DNA from: Ensifer adhaerens
GTDB taxonomy: Bacteria > Pseudomonadota > Alphaproteobacteria > Rhizobiales > Rhizobiaceae
Direction: 5' to 3'
DNA: 64,000 bases
NCBI RefSeq assembly: GCF_000697965.2
Contig: NZ_CP015882.1
Location: 744,001 to 808,000 of the forward strand
In this document: one piece after another, positions 17,000 through 26,015 of the stretch
Position numbering within the stretch: position 1 is the first letter of the stretch
Layout of the letters: each line of letters begins with the position of its first letter
The notes under the pieces: model-generated
The model's database searches: none
Told to the model about the DNA's origin: nothing
The model's input: only the letters and a program-made list of their open reading frames with translations
Program-made: the position numbers and the translations under genes

Positions 17000-17848
17000 A
17001 TGAGCATGAGAACCTATTTGACCATAACCGCCAGCGCGGGCGCCCTCACGGCAATGGTTGCCGCAGCGCCAGCCTGGGCCGACGGCAAGCTTGAGGAACT
17101 GAAGGAACAGGGTTTCGCCCGTGTCGCCATCGCCAACGAACCGCCCTTCACGGCAGTTGCCGCCGACGGCAAAGTTTCTGGCGCAGCTCCGGACGTCGCG
17201 CGTGAGGTCTTCAAGCGCCTCGGTGTCGAAGACATCGTCGCCTCGATCTCGGAATATGGCGCGATGATCCCGGGTCTTCAGGCCGGCCGTCATGATGTCA
17301 TCACTGCCGGCCTCTTCATGAAGCCGGAACGTTGCAACGCGGTTGCCTATTCAGAACCGATCCTTTGTGACGCCGAAGCCTTCGCGCTGAAAAAGGGCAA
17401 CCCGCTGAAGCTCAAGAGCTACAAGGATATCGCCGACAACCCGGACGCCAAGATCGGCGCGCCAGGTGGCGGTACGGAAGAAAAGCTCGCGCTCGAAGCC
17501 GGCGTCCCGCGCGATCGTGTCATTGTCGTTCCGGATGGCCAGAGCGGCCTGAAGATGCTGCAGGACGGCCGTATCGACGTCTATTCGCTGCCGGTGCTTT
17601 CCATCAACGCTCTTGTCGCCAAGGCGAACGACCCCAGTGTCGAAGTCGTGGCGCCGGTTGAAGGCGCGCCGGTCTATTGCGACGGCGCGGCCTTCAAGAA
17701 GGGCGAGGAAGCCTTGCGCGATGCCTTCGACGTGGAACTCGCAAAGCTCAAGCAGTCGGGCGAGTTTGCCAAGATCATCGAACCCTATGGCTTCTCTGCC
17801 GCGGCCGCGATGTCGACGACCCGCGAAAAGCTCTGCGCCGCAAAGTAA
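17000..17848 (+). CDS. ehuB: Ectoine/hydroxyectoine-binding protein EhuB
   Basis: A periplasmic family 3 solute-binding protein of 282 residues. The signal peptide ends at APAWA-D (about residue 27). The mature part starts KLEELKEQGFARVAIANEPP, and S. meliloti EhuB binds ectoines through an aromatic and acidic pocket. The start is at 17000, preceded by AGAGGAG; an upstream in-frame start at 16940 would add a charged leader. A GC hairpin lies just after the stop, before ehuC. Confidence 0.94.
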   Translation: MSMRTYLTITASAGALTAMVAAAPAWADGKLEELKEQGFARVAIANEPPFTAVAADGKVSGAAPDVAREVFKRLGVEDIVASISEYGAMIPGLQAGRHDVITAGLFMKPERCNAVAYSEPILCDAEAFALKKGNPLKLKSYKDIADNPDAKIGAPGGGTEEKLALEAGVPRDRVIVVPDGQSGLKMLQDGRIDVYSLPVLSINALVAKANDPSVEVVAPVEGAPVYCDGAAFKKGEEALRDAFDVELAKLKQSGEFAKIIEPYGFSAAAAMSTTREKLCAAK

Positions 17849-17863
17849 GGCCGCAGCAATCGG

Positions 17864-17888
17864 GCCTCTTCCCAAACCGGGGAGAGGC
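17864..17888 (+). promoter_or_regulatory. Intercistronic hairpin after ehuB
   Basis: GCCTCTTCCC pairs with GGGGAGAGGC (one T-G wobble) around a 5-nt loop, 15 nt after the ehuB stop and 28 nt before ehuC. There is no U-tract, so read-through is expected. Such hairpins after binding-protein genes are known to stabilise the upstream message and raise its dosage relative to the membrane components. Confidence 0.6.
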
Positions 17889-17916
17889 AGTACGCTCCCT
17901 CGTATATGGAAGAACG

Positions 17917-18576
17917 ATGACCGACTGGTCCGGCTACATAGGGCTGATCCTTGAAGGCGCGCTCGTGACGCTTGAGCTTACCGTGCTCGGCTCATTGCTC
18001 GCGCTCGTCATGGCATTCGTCGCGGGTCTTGGGCGCGTCAGCCGCATTTTCGTGGTTCGCGCGCTTGCCACCACCTATATCGAGTTTTTCCGCGGCACGT
18101 CGATCTTCGTCCAGCTGTTCTGGGTCTACTTCGTGCTGCCATTCGCCGGCGTCACCTTGTCGCCGCTTCAGGCCGGCGTACTGGCGCTGGGACTGAACGT
18201 GGGAGCTTATGGGGCGGAGGTCGTGCGCGGCGCGGTCAAAGCGATCGGCCGCGAGCAACGCGAGGCCTGCATAGCGCTCAATCTCTCGCGCTATCAGTCG
18301 ATGCGTTACGTTGTCCTTCCGCAGGCCCTGCCGCTGATGCTTCCGACCTTCTGCAACAACGCGATCGAGCTCTTGAAGGGTACGGCCGTCGTGTCGCTGA
18401 TCTCGCTCACCGACATGACCTTTCAGGCCCAGGTGGTCCGCGCCCAGACCGGCAGCACGCTCGTTCCTTTCGCAACGATTCTCGTGCTCTACTTCCTGAT
18501 GGCACTCGCCATCTCCAACGGCATGCGCTGGCTGGAACGCCGGGTAACACGCGGCCTTGATGGCGTGAGGACCTGA
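17917..18576 (+). CDS. ehuC: Ectoine ABC transporter permease EhuC
   Basis: A 219-residue HisM/GlnP-type inner-membrane permease with about five hydrophobic segments. The early segment EFFRGTSIFVQLFWVYFVLP and the EAA-type loop (EACIALNLSRYQSMRYVVLP) are characteristic. The ATG at 17917 is chosen because it begins the first membrane helix region; a longer frame from 17677 overlaps ehuB. EhuD follows after 2 bp, and the two form the membrane channel of the ectoine importer. Confidence 0.93.
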   Translation: MTDWSGYIGLILEGALVTLELTVLGSLLALVMAFVAGLGRVSRIFVVRALATTYIEFFRGTSIFVQLFWVYFVLPFAGVTLSPLQAGVLALGLNVGAYGAEVVRGAVKAIGREQREACIALNLSRYQSMRYVVLPQALPLMLPTFCNNAIELLKGTAVVSLISLTDMTFQAQVVRAQTGSTLVPFATILVLYFLMALAISNGMRWLERRVTRGLDGVRT

Positions 18577-18578
18577 CG

Positions 18579-19241
18579 ATGGAATGGGACTGGAATTTCG
18601 TTTGGGAAATCATGCCGACCCTGCTTGAGGGTCTGAAGATCACCATATTGGCAACCGTTTTCGGCGCGGCACTCGCTGCCATCATCGGCCTCGTCTTTGC
18701 CATCCTGCGCATGACCGCGCCTAAGCCGATTGCGAAGGTCACGGGCTTCATCGTGGAGTTCATTCGCGGCACGCCGCTCCTGGTCCAGCTCTACTTCATC
18801 TTCTTCGTGTTGCCGGATATTGGCGTTCGCCTGCCGGCAATGCTCGCCGGCATCATCGGCCTTGGGCTCCACTATGGCACCTATGCGGCGGAGGTCTACC
18901 GCGCCGGTATCGAGAACGTGCCGCGCGGCCAATGGGAGGCGGCCAAGGCGACGAACCTCACCGGCCGCCAGACCTGGGTCCACGTCATCCTGCCACAGGC
19001 GATCCCGCCGATGATCCCGGCGCTGGCCAACTATCTGATCGCCATGTTCAAGGAGACACCGCTCCTTTCCGCCATCACAGTGCTCGAACTGATGAACCAG
19101 GCGAAAAGCGTGGCCAACAGCAGCTATCGCTACATCGAGCCGATGACGCTGGTCGGGGTCTTCTTCCTGATCATGAGCCTGATCTCCGTCGTCTTCCTGC
19201 GCTGGCTGGAAGAACGATACGCCCAAGTGGAGGAGCGCTGA
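18579..19241 (+). CDS. ehuD: Ectoine ABC transporter permease EhuD
   Basis: A 220-residue partner permease, homologous to EhuC. It shares the family hallmarks EFIRGTPLLVQLYFIFFVLP and the EAA loop (QWEAAKATNLTGRQTWVHVI). The ATG lies 2 bp after the ehuC stop, and its own stop shares one base with the eutA start (TGATG), so transport and catabolic genes are tightly coupled. Confidence 0.93.
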   Translation: MEWDWNFVWEIMPTLLEGLKITILATVFGAALAAIIGLVFAILRMTAPKPIAKVTGFIVEFIRGTPLLVQLYFIFFVLPDIGVRLPAMLAGIIGLGLHYGTYAAEVYRAGIENVPRGQWEAAKATNLTGRQTWVHVILPQAIPPMIPALANYLIAMFKETPLLSAITVLELMNQAKSVANSSYRYIEPMTLVGVFFLIMSLISVVFLRWLEERYAQVEER

Positions 19242-20017
19242 TGCGAGCGGTCGATCTTACACTTTCCTCGCGCATGCCGAAGCTGGATGAGCGTCCGCTC
19301 GACAAGCGCATCGGCCTGATCATCCTTGCGACCGACCACACCACGGAAGTGGACTTCCATCGCATGGTTGCAAGCGAGCAGATTGGCGTCTATGCGACGC
19401 GCATTCCCTACGCGAACCCGGTGACGCCGGAGAACTTGCGCGCCATGCAGCCCTCGCTGACATCAGCGGCCGCACTGATCCTGCCGGACGAACCTCTAGA
19501 CATCGTCATGTATTCCTGCACCTCCGCGTCCGTCGTCATCGGCGACGCGCAAGTCAAGGCGGCGGTCCATGCGGCCAAGCCAAGTGCTTCCGTCGTCACG
19601 CCGACTGCGGCGGCGGCGTCTGGCCTCAAGGCGTTCGGTGCCAAGCGGATTTCCGTACTGACGCCCTACACGATCGAGACCAGCGAGCCGATGGCTAACT
19701 ATTTCGTGTCGCTTGGCTTCGACATCGCCCGTTTCACTTGCCTCGGTCTTGATGACGACCGGGAGATGGCGCGCATTTCTCCGGACGAAATCGTCGCCTT
19801 TGCGAAGCAAGCGACGGCGCCAGACAGCGACGCGCTTTTCATATCGTGTACGGCGGTGCGCGCGGCAGGCGTCGCGGCCGAGATCGAGGCCGTCATCGGC
19901 AAGCCGGTCGTTACCAGCAATCTCGCCACCGCCTGGGCCTGCCTGCGCCTCTGCGGCAATGAGACGGCACGGCCGGATCTCGGGCAACTCATGACACTTG
20001 CCTATTTGGACCGCTAG
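19241..20017 (+). CDS. eutA: Hydroxyectoine utilisation protein EutA (Asp/Glu racemase-like)
   Basis: A 258-residue member of the Asp/Glu racemase and maleate isomerase superfamily. The two catalytic-type cysteines are in MYSCTSASVVIG and LFISCTAVRAAG, placed as in maleate isomerases. With EutB and EutC it is proposed to convert hydroxyectoine to ectoine before ring opening. The ATG at 19241 overlaps the ehuD stop by one base, and eutB starts 2 bp after its stop. Function rests on gene order; the individual reaction has only model status as far as I know. Confidence 0.92.
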   Translation: MRAVDLTLSSRMPKLDERPLDKRIGLIILATDHTTEVDFHRMVASEQIGVYATRIPYANPVTPENLRAMQPSLTSAAALILPDEPLDIVMYSCTSASVVIGDAQVKAAVHAAKPSASVVTPTAAAASGLKAFGAKRISVLTPYTIETSEPMANYFVSLGFDIARFTCLGLDDDREMARISPDEIVAFAKQATAPDSDALFISCTAVRAAGVAAEIEAVIGKPVVTSNLATAWACLRLCGNETARPDLGQLMTLAYLDR

Positions 20018-20019
20018 CG

Positions 20020-21021
20020 ATGTCGAACCTTCCCGTAACAGTGGCGGATATCGAACAGGCGGCGCGGCGCATAAAGGGCCGGGTCTTGAATACGCCATTC
20101 GTGCTTTCCGCTTCGCTTTGCGAACGCTTCGGTGTGCCCGTCGGCCTGAAGCTTGAGCACCACCAGGCGACAGGCAGCTTCAAGCTCCGCGGCGCCACGA
20201 ATGCCGTGCTCTCGCTGACGTCGGAAGAGCGGGCGAGGGGTGTCGTCGCCGCCTCGACCGGCAATCACGGCCGGGCGCTCGCCCATGCCGCCAAGGCCGA
20301 AGGATCAGTCGCGACAATCTGCGTGTCCAAACTCGTGCCCAACAACAAGGTGTCGGACATCCGAAGGCTTGGGGCCAATGTCCTGATCGTCGGCAAATCG
20401 CAGGACGAAGCCCAGCTTGAGGTGGATCGGCTGGTGGCTGAAGAGGGTCTCGTCATGGTGCCACCCTTCGATAATCGAACGGTCGTTGCCGGGCAGGGCA
20501 CGCTCGGTCTGGAGATCGTCGAGGCAATGCCGGATGTGGCGACGGTTTTTGTGCCGCTTTCCGGCGGTGGGCTTGCGGCCGGTGTCGCCGCGGCCGTGAA
20601 AGGGCGGTCACCGAAGACCCGCGTCATCGGCCTTACGATGGAACGTGGCGCGGCAATGAAGGCGAGCCTTAACGCAGGGCGGCCGGTGCAAGTCGAGGAG
20701 GTGGCAAGCCTTGCCGATTCCCTCGGTGGCGGCATCGGCCTTGATAACGCCGTGACCTTCGAAATGTGCCGCGCGCTGCTCGACGACGTGATCTTGCTGT
20801 CTGAAGCCGAGATCGCGGCCGGTATCCGGCATGCGTATTCCCAGGAGCGCGAGGTGATCGAGGGGGCAGGGGCCGTCGGCATCGCGGCCTTGCTTTCCCG
20901 CCGGTTTGGCCGGCTGGAGGGGCCGGTGGCGGTCATCCTCTCCGGCCGCAATGTCGACATGGACCTGCATCGACGGGTCATCAATGGCGGTGTCGATCCG
21001 CTAGCGGAGACCGCGGCATGA
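20020..21021 (+). CDS. eutB: Hydroxyectoine utilisation dehydratase EutB
   Basis: A 333-residue fold-type II PLP enzyme, similar to threonine ammonia-lyase. The PLP lysine is in the segment ATGSFKLRGATNAV (about residue 52), and the glycine-rich phosphate-binding loop is PLSGGGLAAGVAAAV. It is thought to act on the hydroxyl group of hydroxyectoine. The eutC ATG overlaps its stop by 4 bp (ATGA). There is no C-terminal ACT regulatory domain, as expected of a catabolic enzyme. Confidence 0.92.
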   Translation: MSNLPVTVADIEQAARRIKGRVLNTPFVLSASLCERFGVPVGLKLEHHQATGSFKLRGATNAVLSLTSEERARGVVAASTGNHGRALAHAAKAEGSVATICVSKLVPNNKVSDIRRLGANVLIVGKSQDEAQLEVDRLVAEEGLVMVPPFDNRTVVAGQGTLGLEIVEAMPDVATVFVPLSGGGLAAGVAAAVKGRSPKTRVIGLTMERGAAMKASLNAGRPVQVEEVASLADSLGGGIGLDNAVTFEMCRALLDDVILLSEAEIAAGIRHAYSQEREVIEGAGAVGIAALLSRRFGRLEGPVAVILSGRNVDMDLHRRVINGGVDPLAETAA

Positions 21022-22010
21022 CGGCGATGAGAATTCTTACCGAGGCGGAACTCAGGCGTATCGTTCCGCTCGATCTCGATGCCATTGCCTGCGTCGAAGG
21101 AGCGTTTCACGCGCTTGCCACCAAAGCGGTGGCGATGCCGCCGATCCTGAGGCTCGACATCCCTGAAGAGCGCGGTGAGGTCGATGTTAAGACGGCTTAC
21201 GTGCCCGGTCTCGACGGTTTCGCCATCAAGATCAGCCCCGGCTTCTTCAATAATCCGAAGATCGGCCTGCAGAGCACCAACGGCCTGATGGTGCTGCTTT
21301 CGGCGAAGACCGGCCTGGTAGAGGCCGTCCTCCTCGACAACGGTTACCTGACGGATGTGCGCACAGCGGCGGCCGGCGCGGTCGCGGCTCGACAACTTTC
21401 GCGCTCGGATGCCGCGGTTGCCGCCATCTTCGGCGCCGGCATGCAGGCAAGGTTGCAGCTTGAGGCCTTAAGTCTGGTGCGGCCGATCCGCGAAGCGCGC
21501 ATCTGGGCGAGAGATGCTGCTAAAGCCGAGGCCGTCGCTGCGGACTTGACGGTGAAGCTCGGCTTTCCGGTTCGGGCGGAGGCCGACGGCCGGGCGGCTG
21601 TCGATGGTGCGGAGATCATCGTCACCACCACGCCTTCCGAAACACCGGTGCTTCGGGCCGAATGGCTCCAGCCTGGCCAGCATGTCACGGCCATGGGGTC
21701 GGACGCCGAGCACAAAAACGAGATCGAACCCGCCATTGTCGCCACCGCCGGCCTCTATGTCGCCGATAGCCTGAAGCAGACGCGCAGGCTCGGCGAATTG
21801 CATCATGCCATCGAAGCGGGCCTCGTGACGGAGGATACGATCTTCCCCGAACTCGGCGAGATCGTCGCCGGGCGCAAACCGGGCCGCAGCGGCCCCGAGC
21901 AGATCACCGTGGCGGACCTTACCGGCACGGGCATTCAGGACACGGCCATAGCTACGCTTGCTGGCGCCCGCGCGGCAATGGCGGGCGCCGGCACGATCTT
22001 CGAGAGTTGA
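21018..22010 (+). CDS. eutC: Ectoine utilisation protein EutC (ornithine cyclodeaminase family)
   Basis: A 330-residue member of the ornithine cyclodeaminase/mu-crystallin family. The Rossmann motif is VAAIFGAGMQARLQLEAL (about residues 132-150), and the substrate lysine and arginine region lies around residues 70-115 (FAIKISPGFFNNP). In the eutABC set it probably reduces or rearranges the intermediate to return ectoine. It overlaps eutB by 4 bp and precedes eutD by 34 bp. Confidence 0.92.
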   Translation: MTAMRILTEAELRRIVPLDLDAIACVEGAFHALATKAVAMPPILRLDIPEERGEVDVKTAYVPGLDGFAIKISPGFFNNPKIGLQSTNGLMVLLSAKTGLVEAVLLDNGYLTDVRTAAAGAVAARQLSRSDAAVAAIFGAGMQARLQLEALSLVRPIREARIWARDAAKAEAVAADLTVKLGFPVRAEADGRAAVDGAEIIVTTTPSETPVLRAEWLQPGQHVTAMGSDAEHKNEIEPAIVATAGLYVADSLKQTRRLGELHHAIEAGLVTEDTIFPELGEIVAGRKPGRSGPEQITVADLTGTGIQDTAIATLAGARAAMAGAGTIFES

Positions 22011-22044
22011 GACCGGCTTTTCGCCGGGTATAGAGGAAAAACCG

Positions 22045-23226
22045 ATGAAACAAGCGAACCTGAAGTTCTCACTTCCGGAGTATGAAACGCGTCTTCAAAA
22101 AACGCGAAAAGCGATGGAAGCCAAGGGCATCGACGTGCTGATCGTCAGCGATCCGTCGAACATGAACTGGCTGACCGGCTATGACGGCTGGTCTTTCTAC
22201 GTGCACCAATGCGTCGTCGTGCCGCCGACGGGCGAGCCCATCTGGTACGGACGCGGCCAGGATGCCAACGGCGCCAAATTCACCGCCTACCTCAAACACG
22301 AGAACATTGTCGGCTATCCGGACCACTATGTGCAGTCCACCGAGCGCCACCCGATGGATTACCTCTCGGCCAAGCTCGCCGAACGGGGCCTCGACAAGCT
22401 GACGATCGGCGTGGAGATGGACAATTACTGGTTCTCCGCCGCCGCCTTCGCTTCACTAGTGAAGCATCTGCCGAATGCGCGTTTCATCGATGCGACCGCA
22501 CTCGTCAACTGGCAGCGCGCGGTCAAGAGCGAGGCCGAAATCCGCTACATGCGCAACGCCGCAAGGATCGTCGAAAAGATGCATGAACGCATCTTCGACA
22601 AGATCGCGGTCGGCATGCGCAAATGCGATCTGGTCGCGGAGATTTACGATGCCGGTACCCGAGGGGTCGATGGCATCGGCGGCGATTATCCAGCAATCGT
22701 GCCGCTGTTGCCTTCGGGCGTGGAGGCTTCCGCGCCGCACCTGACCTGGGACGACCGGCCGATGAAGAGAGGCGAAGGTACGTTCTTCGAGATTGCCGGC
22801 TGCTACCACCGTTATCACGTGCCGCTGTCGCGCACCGTCTTTCTCGGCAAGCCGACACAGGCGTTCCTCGATGCCGAGAAGGCGACGCTGGAAGGCATGG
22901 AGGCAGGCCTCGAAAAGGCACGGCCCGGCAATACCTGCGAGGATATCGCAAACGCTTTCTTCGCCGTGCTGAAGAAGTACGGCATCGTGAAGGACAATCG
23001 CACAGGCTACGGCATCGGCGTTTCCTATCCGCCGGACTGGGGCGAGCGCACGATGAGCCTGCGTCCAGGTGACCGCAGCGAACTCAAACCCGGCATGACT
23101 TTCCACTTCATGACGGGCCTCTGGCTCGAGGACATGGGTTTTGAGACCACGGAAAGCATCCTGATCACCGAGAGCGGTGTCGAGTGCCTCGCCAACGTGC
23201 CGCGCAAACTGCTCGTGAAGGATTGA
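22045..23226 (+). CDS. eutD: Ectoine hydrolase EutD (DoeA), M24 peptidase fold
   Basis: A 393-residue creatinase/aminopeptidase-P-like protein. The N-terminal creatinase domain spans residues 1-150 and the pita-bread domain 160-390 (GIGVSYPPDWGERTMSLRPG). DoeA opens the ectoine ring to N-alpha-acetyl-L-2,4-diaminobutyrate. The start at 22045 (MKQANLKFSLPEYETRLQ) follows AGAGGAAAA; the frame extends upstream into eutC. EutE follows after 3 bp and takes the product. Confidence 0.94.
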   Translation: MKQANLKFSLPEYETRLQKTRKAMEAKGIDVLIVSDPSNMNWLTGYDGWSFYVHQCVVVPPTGEPIWYGRGQDANGAKFTAYLKHENIVGYPDHYVQSTERHPMDYLSAKLAERGLDKLTIGVEMDNYWFSAAAFASLVKHLPNARFIDATALVNWQRAVKSEAEIRYMRNAARIVEKMHERIFDKIAVGMRKCDLVAEIYDAGTRGVDGIGGDYPAIVPLLPSGVEASAPHLTWDDRPMKRGEGTFFEIAGCYHRYHVPLSRTVFLGKPTQAFLDAEKATLEGMEAGLEKARPGNTCEDIANAFFAVLKKYGIVKDNRTGYGIGVSYPPDWGERTMSLRPGDRSELKPGMTFHFMTGLWLEDMGFETTESILITESGVECLANVPRKLLVKD

Positions 23227-23229
23227 GCC

Positions 23230-24240
23230 ATGCGGGAAATCAACCTTCGTCCTTCGCCGATCAGTTCTACGGTCGATTTTTCGGCCGAGGGCGTTCAGCA
23301 TGGTTTCCTGCGTCTGCCTCACAGCCGCGACGATTCCGCCTGGGGCTCGGTGATGATCCCGGTGACAGTCGTGAAGAACGGGGAGGGCCCGACGGCCCTT
23401 CTCACCGGCGGCAACCACGGCGATGAGTATGAGGGCCCGATTGCGCTCTTCGATCTCGCCCGCACGCTGAAGGCCGATGACGTCACGGGCCGCGTCATCA
23501 TCGTGCCGGCGATGAACTATCCGGCCTTTTTGGCCGGCACCCGCACCTCGCCGATCGACAAGGGCAACATGAACCGAAGCTTTCCAGGCGCGCCGGACGG
23601 CACGGTCACCCAGAAGATCGCGGACTATTTCCAGCGCACGCTGTTACCGCTTGCCGAGATCGTGCTCGACTTTCATTCAGGCGGAAAGACGCTCGACTTT
23701 CTGCCTTTCTGCGCCGCCCATGTGCTGCCAGACAAGGCACAGGAGGAAAAATCCTTCGAACTCGTCAGGGCCTTCGGCGCCCCATGGTCGATGAAGATGC
23801 TGGAGATCGATGCCGTCGGCATGTACGACACGGCGGCGGAGGAGATGGGCAAGGTCTTCATCACCACCGAGCTCGGCGGTGGCGGCACGGCGACGGCCAG
23901 GAGCGCGCGTATCGCCAAGGCGGGCGTTTCCAACGTGCTGAAGGCGGCAGGTATCTTGAAAGGGGCAGTCGAAAGCGGCGAAACCACGTGGCTCGACATG
24001 CCCGACGGCAACTGCTTTTGCTTTGCCGAGAACGGCGGCCTTGTTGAACCGTTCGTCGATCTCGGCGACCAGGTGAGGAGCGGGGAAATCGTCGCCCGCA
24101 TCTATCCGATCGGCCGTACAGGCGACGAACCGCTGAACATACGGGCAAAGATGGACGGCATCCTCGTCGCTCGCCATTTCCCCGGCCTCGTCAAATCCGG
24201 TGATTGCGTCAGCGTGCTCGCAACTATTGTCGCGGCATAG
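23230..24240 (+). CDS. eutE: N-alpha-acetyl-L-2,4-diaminobutyrate deacetylase EutE (DoeB)
   Basis: A 336-residue zinc hydrolase of the AspA/AstE family (M14-like). Zinc ligands are visible in LTGGNHGDEYEGPIALFD and in LDFHSGGKTLDFLPF. It removes the acetyl group to give diaminobutyrate for the DoeD aminotransferase. It is the last gene of the ehu-eut operon. No clear terminator follows; the only nearby structure is a short TCCCCT/AGGGGA repeat near 24280-24300. Confidence 0.94.
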   Translation: MREINLRPSPISSTVDFSAEGVQHGFLRLPHSRDDSAWGSVMIPVTVVKNGEGPTALLTGGNHGDEYEGPIALFDLARTLKADDVTGRVIIVPAMNYPAFLAGTRTSPIDKGNMNRSFPGAPDGTVTQKIADYFQRTLLPLAEIVLDFHSGGKTLDFLPFCAAHVLPDKAQEEKSFELVRAFGAPWSMKMLEIDAVGMYDTAAEEMGKVFITTELGGGGTATARSARIAKAGVSNVLKAAGILKGAVESGETTWLDMPDGNCFCFAENGGLVEPFVDLGDQVRSGEIVARIYPIGRTGDEPLNIRAKMDGILVARHFPGLVKSGDCVSVLATIVAA

Positions 24241-24332
24241 GGCTTATGGACCACCGGCGACCGTCGCGTGCGAGCCATCCCCTAACCGAAAGGGGACGCC
24301 TCGCTGACGTCAATAAAACAGGGCCAGGATTT

Positions 24333-24632
24333 CTAACGCGCCCTGCGGAATTGGCTAACGTCAAGGTCGGACAGTTCTCTCCAAGCGTGTTCGAATTTCG
24401 AACTCGCAGATTGCCAGGGTGGCATTGCTCTCCTGGCAGTCACGCGGGCCAGAACGACGCCGCCGGCTCGTTCGACAGTCACGATGACGCTACGGTGCCT
24501 GTCGTCTTCAGCGATCTTGTCGGCGATCGACCTGCCATTGGTCACCGCCTGACTGTCATTGGCGTGAAACGCTCCATGGTCATCGCGACTGATCCTGCCG
24601 GACAGGTGAATATGAAAGAGGTATCGGGGCAT
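24333..24632 (-). CDS. DUF6894-like small protein
   Basis: A 99-residue protein beginning MPRYLFHIHLSGRISRDDHG, the pattern of the DUF6894 family common in rhizobia (MPRYFFH followed by D and G), from memory. It has no signal or membrane segment. Function is unknown. It lies alone between eutE and the LacI gene, transcribed toward eutE. Three GCGTGAC direct repeats lie 60-95 nt upstream of the start. Confidence 0.55.
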   Translation of the reverse strand: MPRYLFHIHLSGRISRDDHGAFHANDSQAVTNGRSIADKIAEDDRHRSVIVTVERAGGVVLARVTARRAMPPWQSASSKFEHAWRELSDLDVSQFRRAR

Positions 24633-24690
24633 GTTGCCACTCGAGCAATGATAACTTTTCTACTTCTTAGCAGTCTCGTTGATCTATTGC

Positions 24691-24727
24691 GCGTGACAGT
24701 TGCGTGACATGGCTTGTGGGGCGTGAC
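24691..24727 (-). repeat. Three GCGTGAC direct repeats upstream of the DUF6894-like gene
   Basis: GCGTGAC occurs at 24691-24697, 24702-24708 and 24721-24727, the first two spaced by 11 bp (one helical turn). They lie in the 250-bp gap between the DUF6894-like gene and the LacI gene, which is otherwise without genes. They could bind a regulator or be chance. Confidence 0.35.
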
Positions 24728-24756
24728 GCGGCCATCCATCGATGGCAGGTGAGGTG

Positions 24757-24778
24757 CGGCCACGCGTGAGAGTGGCCG
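24757..24778. other. 7-bp inverted repeat downstream of the LacI gene
   Basis: CGGCCAC and GTGGCCG pair around an 8-nt loop, about 105 nt past the LacI stop on the minus strand. No U-tract follows. Weak candidate for a transcript end. Confidence 0.3.
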
Positions 24779-24882
24779 TGTGGTTGACCACATCATTTTA
24801 CGGCTCCGCGCTCCCGACACACGGGTCTCGTCCGTCGAACGTGGTGCGCGCCAGGCAGAGGCGCTTTCGTTCCTGCTACCTC

Positions 24883-25947
24883 TTACGCTCTTTTCGCGTG
24901 AGGGCTGCTCCTTGGTACGGCGACTGTGGAGCGTTCAACCAAGCGGACGCCGAGATTGACCCGGCGCACATTGATTTCGGGGTCGTTGATCCGTTCCAGC
25001 AGGAGTTGGATGCCGGCACGGCCAAGCTCACCCCGGTCGATCCGCATCGTCGTCAGCGGCGGGCGGCTGTGCCGGGCGATCGCGATATCGTCGACCCCGA
25101 TGATCGAGAAGTCTTCCGGAACCGAGTGACTACTCGCTTCGAGAGCTTGCATGACGTTGATCGCGATTAGATCGGTGCTGCAGAAGAACGCGGTTGTGTC
25201 GGTGAAACGCCCCTGCTTTATGGCCTGCCGTATCGCCGGCGTGGTGTCGGGCTCTTGCAGGCCCATGCGACCGAGATCAAAGATGTGTCTGTTTTCGTCG
25301 AAGGCAATTCCGGCCTCCTCCAGCGCGATCCGGAAGCCTTCAAGGCGCCGGCGTAGCGACAGGCGGTGGGGAATTGTCACGTGCACGATCTCGCGGTGGC
25401 CGGCCGCAAGTAACCTTTGTGCAGCGAGCCAGCCGGCAGACCAGTTGTCGGGCAGCACGCATGAGAGCCGCATCGTCCGGTCCATGCCGTTGATGATGAC
25501 GGCCGGGATGCCGCTATCGACAATCCTGTCGATCATGACGGGATGGTCCATGCCGAGCACGACAAGGGCGCCCGGCCGGATGTCGCGCAGAATGTCAGAG
25601 ATTTCGCTGATCGCGATCTCCGCATCCAGCGAGACAAGCCTGACGTCGATCCTGAGCGAGCTTGTGCTGGCCTCTGCAAGCACGCCCTGGATCACGTCCT
25701 CGTAGAAAGCCGAACTGGCATAAAACTGTGCCGGCATCACCAGCACAGTGCTCTCGACGCCGGCGCGGATGAGCGAGCGGGCCGCCCGGACCTGGTAGCC
25801 CAGGCGCTCCGCATGGTCGAGGATCTTGCGCCGGCTTTCGTCGCCGACGCCACCGCGATTGTTGAGCACCTTCGATACGGACGCGACCGAAACGCCCGCG
25901 GCGTCGGCGATGTCCTTGAGTGTCGGGGCGTTCGATTCGTCATCCAT
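24883..25947 (-). CDS. LacI-family regulator of the uronate locus
   Basis: A 354-residue repressor. The N-terminal helix-turn-helix and hinge are LKDIADAAGVSVASVSKVLN with a following RRKILDHAERLGYQ. The periplasmic-binding-protein-like effector domain spans about 65-340 and contains IIGVDDIAIARHSRPPLTT. The start at 25947 (MDDESNAPTLKDIADAAGV) is chosen because the frame to 26172 enters the neighbouring GH88 gene. It lies 68 bp behind the GH88 gene on the same strand. The likely inducer is an unsaturated uronate or its breakdown product; this is inference from context. Confidence 0.9.
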   Translation of the reverse strand: MDDESNAPTLKDIADAAGVSVASVSKVLNNRGGVGDESRRKILDHAERLGYQVRAARSLIRAGVESTVLVMPAQFYASSAFYEDVIQGVLAEASTSSLRIDVRLVSLDAEIAISEISDILRDIRPGALVVLGMDHPVMIDRIVDSGIPAVIINGMDRTMRLSCVLPDNWSAGWLAAQRLLAAGHREIVHVTIPHRLSLRRRLEGFRIALEEAGIAFDENRHIFDLGRMGLQEPDTTPAIRQAIKQGRFTDTTAFFCSTDLIAINVMQALEASSHSVPEDFSIIGVDDIAIARHSRPPLTTMRIDRGELGRAGIQLLLERINDPEINVRRVNLGVRLVERSTVAVPRSSPHAKRA

Positions 25948-26015
25948 TTCGACGAAGGTTCCTATCTGGCCGGAGTGGGCGAGATTGATCGCGGCTGCAT
26001 GGTCATGATCGTCCA

